Shown here: piece after piece, positions 12,474 through 18,428 of the stretch | Position numbering within the stretch: position 1 is the first letter of the stretch | Layout of the letters: the number at the start of each line of letters is the position of its first letter | NCBI GenBank assembly: GCA_007571115.1 | Contig: RKSA01000158.1 | Location: 1 to 18,428 of the forward strand | Source: Gammaproteobacteria bacterium | Lineage (GTDB): Bacteria; Pseudomonadota; Gammaproteobacteria; Pseudomonadales; Pseudohongiellaceae | Direction: 5' to 3' | Length of the DNA: 18,428 nucleotides | The notes under the pieces: model-generated | What the model was told of the DNA's origin: nothing | The model's input: the letters and a program-made list of their open reading frames with translations, nothing else | The model's database searches: none | Program-made: the position numbers and the translations under genes

Positions 12474-14756
12474 ATGGCAAAGAGACTTCTGATCCTCCTC
12501 GCCGCCGCGATGCAATTCGCGCTGGCGGACGTGGCAGTCGCGCAGCAACCCGGACCGGTGATCGAGGAAATCCTCGTGACCGCGCAAAAGCGCGAGGAAT
12601 CGCTGGCAGACCTGGGAATGGCCGTCGATGTCGTCGATGGCGACCTGATCCGCGAGTCAGGCGCAAGCTCGCTGATCGACCTGGGGCGATTCTCCCCGGG
12701 CCTGAACATACAGACGCCATTTGGCGAATTCGGCTATCCGCTGATCGCCATCCGCGGCCTGAGCACCGACGGCTTCATCGAGACCCTGCCCCAATCGACG
12801 GGAGTGTACGCCGATGGGGTCTACGTCTCGCAGCCGCCGATGCAGGCTTTCCGGCTGCTCGACGTCGAGCGCATGGAAGTGCTGAAAGGGCCCCAGGGGA
12901 CGATCTACGGCCGCAACACGATCGCCGGTGCGGTCAACATCATCTCGAAACGCCCGACCTTCGAGGGCGAAGGCTATGCGACCGCGGGTGCTGGCAGCTA
13001 TGGCCGCCGCGCCATCGAGGCGGCCTACGGCGGCGCCGTGTCGGACACGGTGGCGGGCCGGGTCGCGCTGAAATATCTGCGGCAGACCGACAGCCCCCTG
13101 AGCAACACCTTTCCCGGCGCCGATGATGGTGGCGAAATCGACCAGTTCATCGGCAGGGCTTCGCTGCTGTTCCAGCCAAGCGACGATATCGAGCTGCTAC
13201 TGCGCGGCTACGCCGGTCGGGACGATTCCGACGTCTGGCCTTTCGCGCTGATCCCGGCCGGCGAGGATACCGATGGCGATGGCCTGCCGGATCGGATTTG
13301 CGACGAGTTCAGCCGCGGCGACGTGCAAGCTGCGGCGCACAATTGCCTGGCGGCGGATCCTTTCGTCAGCGGCACTTCCTACAACGACCCGAGCGGCGAC
13401 GCCTACGTCAACAACCAGAATGCCCTCGGCGCCCATGCGTACCGCTCGAGGGGCCTGTCGCTCGAACTCGACTGGGACATGGGAGCGACAAGCTTCACCT
13501 CGGTAACCGGCTGGGACGATTTCGAGCGCCGCGACGAGCTCGACGAGGACGCCGGCCCGACCGTGGCCCTCGACGATGTCAGGCGCTCCGAGGTCGGCCA
13601 GTTCTCCCAGGAGTTCCGCTTCGCCTCCAATGGCGCCGGCAATCTGCAATGGCTCGCCGGGTTCTATTACTCGAGCGACGAGCTCGAGGGCTCGCCATCG
13701 TTCGATTCGGGAGGCAGGCAGGACTATTCGACGCTGGGGACCGATACCCGCGCGCTGTTCGGCCAGCTCGAGCTGCTGCTGCGCGACGATCTCACCCTGA
13801 CCGCAGGCGCGCGCTGGACCGACGTCGAACGCGACTTTGCCTACCGGACCACGGGCATTTTTGTCGCTCCCGAATTGCAAAGCGGGATCACGAGCACGTT
13901 CTCCGACAGCGACTATTCGCTACGGCTGGCGCTCGACTGGCAGGCGAGCGAGACCACCCTGATCTATGGCAGCATCTCCCGGGGCTTCAATGCAGGGACC
14001 TTCAACAGCCAGTTCCTCGAGGCCGTGGAAAATGCCCAGCCCACCGAATCGGAGTCGCTGGTCGCCTACGAGGCGGGAATCAAGACCTTGCTCGCCGACG
14101 GTCGCGCCAGTTTCGAAGGCTCGGTCTACCTCTACGACGCGCGAAATCCGCAAGTCGTCGCGGTCGAGCCCTTGAGTGGCATCTCGGCGAATTTTCTCAT
14201 CAATGCCGACGATGCATTGCTGCTGGGCGCCGAAGCGCAATTGCGCGCCTTGCCGGCCGACTGGCTCGAACTGAGTCTTGGCGCCGCGTACATCAGCAGC
14301 GAATACGGCAATCTCGTGACTTCGGTCGCCGGAGCGGGAACGGGCAGCCCGTACCCCGACAACGCGCCGATTTTCGGTTCGACCCTGGCCGACCTGAGCG
14401 GCAGGCAGATTCCCAACCACCCCGAGCTGAGCTTCAACTCGATGGTCCGCGTCACCACGCCGGTCAGCGACGACTGGCGCTTTGACGGTCGGCTCGACTA
14501 CCTGTGGCAAGACGACATCCCCCGGGATCTGCTCGCGCGCCGGGCGCTGTTCACCGAGTCGCACATCGACGTCGACCTGCGGCTGGCGCTGCGATCGGCC
14601 GACGACCGATGGGACATCGCCCTCTGGGTGCGCAACCTCACCGGCGAGGAATATCTGACCGAAGCCTACGAGGTGCTGGGCTTCGGCTTCTTCATTGCAG
14701 CCGGAACGTACAATTACCCGCGAACCTGGGGGCTCGACATCACGCGCAATTTCTGA
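12474..14756 (+). CDS. TonB-dependent outer-membrane receptor
   Basis: This 760-residue protein has a signal peptide (about 1-24, ending ADVAVAQ), then a TonB-box-like EEILVTA, a plug domain (to about 165, with VLKGPQGTIYGRNTIAGAVN) and a 22-strand-type barrel ending in phenylalanine, as outer-membrane proteins do. It should take up a ligand across the outer membrane using TonB energy. ATG 12474 is chosen because AGGAGA precedes it and the signal peptide begins there; the GTG at 12369 in the same frame overlaps the promoter. Residues 265-273 (DTDGDGLPD) form a calcium-loop-like sequence inside a probable external loop, near C and D/E-rich stretches. It belongs to the large receptor group of aquatic gammaproteobacteria, whose ligands are mostly unknown. 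The company of a phosphorylase, kinase and sugar isomerase suggests a nucleoside- or glycoside-like ligand rather than a siderophore. Confidence 0.94.
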   Translation: MAKRLLILLAAAMQFALADVAVAQQPGPVIEEILVTAQKREESLADLGMAVDVVDGDLIRESGASSLIDLGRFSPGLNIQTPFGEFGYPLIAIRGLSTDGFIETLPQSTGVYADGVYVSQPPMQAFRLLDVERMEVLKGPQGTIYGRNTIAGAVNIISKRPTFEGEGYATAGAGSYGRRAIEAAYGGAVSDTVAGRVALKYLRQTDSPLSNTFPGADDGGEIDQFIGRASLLFQPSDDIELLLRGYAGRDDSDVWPFALIPAGEDTDGDGLPDRICDEFSRGDVQAAAHNCLAADPFVSGTSYNDPSGDAYVNNQNALGAHAYRSRGLSLELDWDMGATSFTSVTGWDDFERRDELDEDAGPTVALDDVRRSEVGQFSQEFRFASNGAGNLQWLAGFYYSSDELEGSPSFDSGGRQDYSTLGTDTRALFGQLELLLRDDLTLTAGARWTDVERDFAYRTTGIFVAPELQSGITSTFSDSDYSLRLALDWQASETTLIYGSISRGFNAGTFNSQFLEAVENAQPTESESLVAYEAGIKTLLADGRASFEGSVYLYDARNPQVVAVEPLSGISANFLINADDALLLGAEAQLRALPADWLELSLGAAYISSEYGNLVTSVAGAGTGSPYPDNAPIFGSTLADLSGRQIPNHPELSFNSMVRVTTPVSDDWRFDGRLDYLWQDDIPRDLLARRALFTESHIDVDLRLALRSADDRWDIALWVRNLTGEEYLTEAYEVLGFGFFIAAGTYNYPRTWGLDITRNF

Positions 14757-14804
14757 GGCTGCTGTTTCTGCGAAAGCCTTGCAAGCCCCACGGGAATCGG
14801 CAAC

Positions 14805-15935
14805 ATGACGATCAGCAACAAGACAAACGCCGCAGCGCTTGGGCTCTATACTGCGGGAGGCCTGTTCTGGGCCTTCCTGCCGTTTTTCGTCGGAATGAAC
14901 GTTGCCAGCGGCGGCCTCAGCCAGGCCCAGGCAGGCTCGCTCGGCTCGGGCTACCTGGCCGGGTTCTCGATCGCCTCCTTGACCGCACTGTGGTGGGCGA
15001 GCCGTTTTTCCTGGCGCGGGCTTGCCTTGCTCGCCACGCTTGTCGCGGTCTCGGCCTTGCTGCTGCTCGCGCGAGTCGACGGCTACGCGGCAAGCCTCGC
15101 GATCGTCTGCGCGATCGGCGTGGCGATGGGAACCTTCTGGAGCATCGCCTACCGCATCTTCAGCGAATCGGCGAGCCCCGAGCGCAGTTTCGCCATCGGC
15201 ATCGTCGTTTCCTACACGATGCTGGCGCTGATCAGTTTCGCCGTGGGGCGCTACATCGCGCCACGCTTCGAGCTGCTCGGAGCGAGCGTGTTTCTTGGCG
15301 GCCTGATTCTCTTGCTCGGAATGCTGGCTCTGCTTCTTCCCCGAAGCGGCGCGACGCGCGAATCGGGCACTGGCGAACTCGTTTGGCTGCCTCCCTTGCC
15401 GATTCTGCTTGCCTTGCTCGGCATTGTTGGCTCGGGCTTCGCCTTCGCGGCGGTCTGGGCTTTCGCCGAACGGATCGGCGCTGATGCGGGCCTTGACGCG
15501 GCGCGGATCAGCCCGGTCATCGCTTCGAACCTGCTCGCTTCGGCACTCGGCTCGGTCGCCGCGACACTGCTCGCGGCGCGCGCGGGCCGTACACTGCCGC
15601 TGCTTGCCGGCATGGCGCTGCTGCTCGTCGCGCTGCTCGCCCTGGCGAGGTTGCCGGGCTTCTGGTCCTACGCAGCGGCCCTGGCCGGGCTCGGTTTCGC
15701 CATCGGTTTCGTCCTTCCGTACCAGATGGGCAACCTGGCCGCCCTCGATGGCAGCGGTCGCTTCGTCGTGCTGATTGCCGCCGCCCAGGGAATCGGCTCG
15801 GCGCTCGGCCCCTGGCTTGGCGGCATCGCCGCCGATGCCGGCGGGTTCGGCCTGCTGATCGCCATCGCCGCCCTGGCGGTTCTCGTCAGCGCGTTCGCGA
15901 CGCTCGCGACCTTGCGCGCCGGAGCGGCCTCATGA
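14805..15935 (+). CDS. Major facilitator superfamily (MFS) transporter
   Basis: This 376-residue protein is highly hydrophobic, with about 11-12 membrane segments in two halves split by a short loop near residues 182-195. Its length is slightly below the usual MFS size of about 400. No substrate-defining motif is recognised. It most likely carries the compound admitted by the TonB receptor across the inner membrane, though export cannot be excluded. A weak GGGAA precedes the ATG by several bases, 48 bp after the receptor stop. Its stop overlaps the next start as ATGA (15932-15935), which points to co-translation with the SIS protein. Confidence 0.88.
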   Translation: MTISNKTNAAALGLYTAGGLFWAFLPFFVGMNVASGGLSQAQAGSLGSGYLAGFSIASLTALWWASRFSWRGLALLATLVAVSALLLLARVDGYAASLAIVCAIGVAMGTFWSIAYRIFSESASPERSFAIGIVVSYTMLALISFAVGRYIAPRFELLGASVFLGGLILLLGMLALLLPRSGATRESGTGELVWLPPLPILLALLGIVGSGFAFAAVWAFAERIGADAGLDAARISPVIASNLLASALGSVAATLLAARAGRTLPLLAGMALLLVALLALARLPGFWSYAAALAGLGFAIGFVLPYQMGNLAALDGSGRFVVLIAAAQGIGSALGPWLGGIAADAGGFGLLIAIAALAVLVSAFATLATLRAGAAS

Positions 15936-16696
15936 GCGTCGTGCAAGACTATCGCCGCCTGCTCGATAAGCAGCTCGCACGCGTGTTCGACACCCAGCAG
16001 GCGGCGCTCGAAGCCGCAGCCGAGGCCTGCGCCGCAAGCATCGGCAGGGGCAAGCTCGCGTTCACCTTCGGCACCGGCCACGGCTCCTTCGCCGCGCTGG
16101 AGATGTTCCCCCGAACCGGCACCGTGGTCGGCTTCCGGCCGATCGTCGAGAGCACGATGATCTCCTTTCATCGCGTGCTCGGCGACATGGGAGCGCGGCA
16201 ATACCGCTTCATTCATTCCCAGGAGGGCTACGGCAAGGCGATTCTGTCCTCGCACCAGACTGATGCCGAAGACTCGATGCTGATCTTCTCCCATTCGGGA
16301 ATCAATGCCGTGACGATGGACATCGCCATTGGCGCGGCCGAGATTGGCATGAGCGTCATCGGAGTGACGAGCGTTCCGCATTCCTCCCAGGTTCCGTCAC
16401 GACATTCCTCGGGGAAGCGGCTTTTTGAAATCGCCGACATCGTCATCGACACAGGCGCTCCGCTCGGCGATGCGGGGGTCGCCATCGACGGGCTCGAGCA
16501 CAGCGTCGGCGCAACTTCGACGAGTGTCGCGATCGCCGTGGGCCAGGCGATCAATGCCGCCACCGCGCAGAAGCTCGTCGAAGCCGGCAAGCAGCCGATG
16601 GTCATGGTCAGCCCGAATACCGCCGGCAAGGAGAGGGCCAACCAGCAGAACGACCGCAACTACGCCGAACTGTGGCGTCGGCTTTCGAGCCGCTGA
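15932..16696 (+). CDS. SIS-domain phosphosugar-binding protein (COG4821-like sugar isomerase family)
   Basis: This 254-residue protein has a helical N-terminus and a SIS fold that binds phosphosugars: FGTGHGS (about 47-53) and the serine-rich FSHSGINAVTMD are the typical phosphate-binding turns. VIGVTSVPHSSQVPSRHSSGKRLFE, described here only by its start and end, and IVIDTGAP followed by a VGATSTSVA loop are marks of the COG4821 group (spanning about 140-205). Relatives are annotated as sugar isomerases but, to my knowledge, few have a shown reaction. Related SIS proteins include aldose-ketose isomerases and deglycases that split phosphorylated sugar-amine adducts. In this operon it may isomerise or cleave the sugar phosphate made by the PfkB kinase. 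It is coupled by ATGA to the transporter upstream and lies 9 bases before the dehydrogenase. Confidence 0.85.
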   Translation: MSVVQDYRRLLDKQLARVFDTQQAALEAAAEACAASIGRGKLAFTFGTGHGSFAALEMFPRTGTVVGFRPIVESTMISFHRVLGDMGARQYRFIHSQEGYGKAILSSHQTDAEDSMLIFSHSGINAVTMDIAIGAAEIGMSVIGVTSVPHSSQVPSRHSSGKRLFEIADIVIDTGAPLGDAGVAIDGLEHSVGATSTSVAIAVGQAINAATAQKLVEAGKQPMVMVSPNTAGKERANQQNDRNYAELWRRLSSR

Positions 16697-16705
16697 CTGA
16701 TCGCC

Positions 16706-18160
16706 ATGCTGGAATGTCCGCTGTTCCATGGAGGAGCGTTCCAGGCGCCAGCTTCGGGCACCTGGCGTGAAGTTCGCGACCCGGCGGACGGCAGCCTGCT
16801 CGGGCGTTGCGCCGTCGCCAGCGTCGCGGACATCGACCGCGCCGTGGAACACGCGGCGCGCGCACAGCCCGCCTGGGCGGCGACCCATGCCGACGAGCGC
16901 GCTGCCGTGCTGTTGTGCGCCGCGAGCCTCGTCGAGGCGCGGCTCGAGGAGATCGCCGCCCTGCTCACCCGGGAACAGGGCAAGCCGCTTTGCGACAGCC
17001 GCAAGGAAATCGGCTTCGGCGCCAAGGTGCTGCGCTATTACGCCGAGCAAGGCAGGCGCGTATTCGGTTCGCTGCGCCCTGGCGCTGCGGCGAACGTCAG
17101 GAACATCGTCTCGCATTTCCCGGTCGGAATTGTCGGCGCCATCGTTCCCTGGAACTATCCGGTCGACCTGTATTGCTGGAAAGTCGCCCCCGCGCTTGCG
17201 GCCGGCTGCGCGATCGTCGTCAAGCCGCCGCTGGAAGCGCCCTTCGCGATCGCTGCGGTCGCCGAATGCCTCGTCGAGGCGGGGCTTCCCGCTGGCACCC
17301 TGTCGAATCTGCCGGGAACGGGCCAGGAAGCCGGCGCCGGCCTTGCGCGGCACCCCGGAATCGCGTGCATCTCGGCGACGGCCTCGATCGCCGCCGGGCA
17401 GGACATCATGCGCAATGCAGCCGGCAACCTGAAGCGGCTGTCCCTCGAGCTCGGCGGCCATGCGCCGTTTCTCGTCCTGCCCGACGCCGACCTCGAGGCG
17501 GCGGCGAAGGCCGCGATGCGCAGGTCGTTTTCCAACATGGGCCAGATCTGCATCACGGTGAACCGCATCCTCGCCCACGAGCAGGTCCACGACGAATTCG
17601 TCGCGGCGCTGGTCGAGGAAACGAAACGCATCGAGCTCGGGCCTGGCATCGACCCGGCAGCGCTGTACGGGCCGGTGACGACTGCGAGCGTGATCGAGAG
17701 AGCCCAGCAGCATATCGCTGACGCGGTCGCGAAAGGCGCCAGAATCATCAGCGGCGGCGCCCCGGCGACCAAAGGCGAGCTCGCGAAAGGCCTGTTTTTC
17801 CAGCCGACCCTGCTCGACGACGCGCCCCTCGACTGCCTGCCGATGACCGAGGAAACCTATGGCCCGGTCGCGGCGATCAGGAGCTGCGCCTCGATCGACG
17901 AACTGCTCGCAGTGTCGAACAGCCTGCGATTCGGCCTCGCAGCCTATGTGTACTCGGAAAATCTCGAGCGAGCCTGGGCGCTCGCCGAGCGCCTCGAGTT
18001 CGGCGCGGTCGGCATCAACGTGTCCGACACCTCGGAGCTGCAAGCCCCTTTCGGCGGCTGGAAACTGAGCGGCTTCGGCCGCGAGCTCGGCCCCGAAGGC
18101 CTGATGAACTTCCTCGAACCCAAACACATCAAGATGCGAGTCAACCCGATCCCCCGATAA
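16706..18160 (+). CDS. NAD(P)-dependent aldehyde dehydrogenase (succinate-semialdehyde dehydrogenase-like)
   Basis: This 484-residue protein is of standard family length and oxidises an aldehyde to a carboxylate in the cytoplasm. Catalytic residues are present: N150 (PWNYP), E248 (LELGG) and C282 (GQIC). The LELGGHAPF sequence resembles succinate-semialdehyde dehydrogenases. Two cofactor features are unusual. K173 is kept, but the Glu normally three residues later is Leu176 (KPPLEAP). The usual FTGST turn reads ATASI (in ISATASIAAG), so cofactor use may differ from the standard NAD enzymes. The C-terminus has the usual PFGGWKLSGFGRELG. ATG 16706 follows the SIS stop by 9 bases. It is the last gene of the right arm. 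The aldehyde is unknown; in context it could be a cleavage product of the imported compound or of its sugar. Confidence 0.93.
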   Translation: MLECPLFHGGAFQAPASGTWREVRDPADGSLLGRCAVASVADIDRAVEHAARAQPAWAATHADERAAVLLCAASLVEARLEEIAALLTREQGKPLCDSRKEIGFGAKVLRYYAEQGRRVFGSLRPGAAANVRNIVSHFPVGIVGAIVPWNYPVDLYCWKVAPALAAGCAIVVKPPLEAPFAIAAVAECLVEAGLPAGTLSNLPGTGQEAGAGLARHPGIACISATASIAAGQDIMRNAAGNLKRLSLELGGHAPFLVLPDADLEAAAKAAMRRSFSNMGQICITVNRILAHEQVHDEFVAALVEETKRIELGPGIDPAALYGPVTTASVIERAQQHIADAVAKGARIISGGAPATKGELAKGLFFQPTLLDDAPLDCLPMTEETYGPVAAIRSCASIDELLAVSNSLRFGLAAYVYSENLERAWALAERLEFGAVGINVSDTSELQAPFGGWKLSGFGRELGPEGLMNFLEPKHIKMRVNPIPR

Positions 18161-18178
18161 CGCCGCCCCCCCTTAGTG

Positions 18179-18201
18179 CCTGGGCGGTGCATAGCCCCAG
18201 G
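18179..18201 (+). other. Short hairpin downstream of the aldehyde dehydrogenase
   Basis: CCTGGG (18179-18184) and CCCAGG (18196-18201) can pair around an 11-base loop, 18 bases after the stop. No T-run follows, so it does not qualify as a standard intrinsic terminator, though it could protect the 3' end of the message. Confidence 0.3.
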
Positions 18202-18294
18202 GAAATTCCGCTACATCCTCCAGCAAACTGCCCGAAACAGCAAGAATTCCGCAAGGTGCTGAACTAGAAAAAATGCTTGCCTGCTTTTCCCGTG

Positions 18295-18300
18295 TATGCT
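18295..18300 (+). promoter_or_regulatory. -10-like element upstream of the last partial ORF
   Basis: TATGCT lies 78 bases before the candidate start at 18379, downstream of an A-rich stretch (18268-18273). No good -35 is found at 16-18 bases. The remaining intergenic sequence 18161-18378 shows only C-runs and the hairpin above. Confidence 0.25.
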
Positions 18301-18378
18301 AGCTTCCATCCACTGTTCGCGTTCCGGGCATCCAGCGCGGGCCCGGCTGGCGACCCTTCACAACGAGGGCTTGACATC

Positions 18379-18428
18379 ATGAAACCCGAAAATCCAAACA
18401 CCAATCCCGCCCCTCCCCCCCACCGGCC
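18379..18428 (+). CDS. Possible Pro/Asn-rich protein, 5' end only (cut by window edge)
   Basis: An ATG at 18379 opens a frame to the window end, reading MKPENPNTNPAPPPHR. GAGGG lies about 10 bases upstream, a reasonable ribosome-binding site. The start is proline- and asparagine-rich with no signal peptide, which suggests a disordered N-terminus. Sixteen codons are too few to name a family or to be sure it is a gene. Confidence 0.45.
   Translation, partial: MKPENPNTNPAPPPHR

Noticed and set aside
12474..14756. Siderophore receptor
   Set aside because: No siderophore synthesis, Fur-box-like sequence or iron gene lies nearby; the neighbours are sugar and nucleoside enzymes.
16397..18127. Open frame of 576 codons opposite the SIS and aldehyde dehydrogenase genes
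   Set aside because: It spans two well-supported genes on the other strand and contains no domain signature.

Overview
The window reads as the chromosome of a GC-rich gammaproteobacterium. The evidence is a PepQ-type prolidase, heptose-type lipopolysaccharide genes (waaA, hldE), an lpxL-type lipid A acyltransferase with the HX4E motif, and a TonB-dependent receptor of the kind common in aquatic gammaproteobacteria. The genus cannot be set from this sequence. I see no rRNA, tRNA, CRISPR array, insertion sequence or phage gene. Coding density is high and neighbouring genes look alike in base composition.

Left part (1-9264), housekeeping and cell envelope. A 5'-end fragment of an unknown leftward gene (1-122) is followed by pepQ (304-1611, +). 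Convergent to pepQ lies waaA (1645-2907, -), the Kdo transferase. Divergent from waaA is a two-gene unit (3019-5152, +): an FAD-dependent oxidoreductase and an aldo/keto reductase, both of unknown substrate. hldE (5149-6600, -) makes the ADP-heptose precursor and meets the reductase tail to tail on a shared CTAG. Divergent from hldE are lpxL (6747-7676, +) and a GT-C-type membrane glycosyltransferase (7747-9264, +). These genes fit lipid A and inner-core synthesis plus a possible sugar decoration of the envelope.

Right part (9272-18160), a divergent catabolic locus. The left arm (-) is gntR, then a cysteine hydrolase of the isochorismatase family, then a PfkB sugar kinase, then a nucleoside phosphorylase-like gene. 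The right arm (+) is a TonB-dependent receptor, an MFS transporter, a SIS-domain phosphosugar protein and an aldehyde dehydrogenase. The two arms diverge from a 203-bp region containing the perfect palindrome TTGACTAGTCAA, which supplies a -35-like TTGACT on each strand. Three junctions are ATGA overlaps. I infer one regulated system that takes up a nucleoside-like or other N-glycosidic compound through the outer membrane, cleaves it, phosphorylates and isomerises the sugar, and processes the released part with the hydrolase and dehydrogenase. The phosphorylase lacks the Gln-x-Arg motif with which E. coli uridine phosphorylase reads uracil, so the substrate is probably not uridine. This locus is the most interesting part of the window.

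The last 268 bases hold a short intergenic region and the first codons of a possible Pro/Asn-rich protein cut by the window edge.
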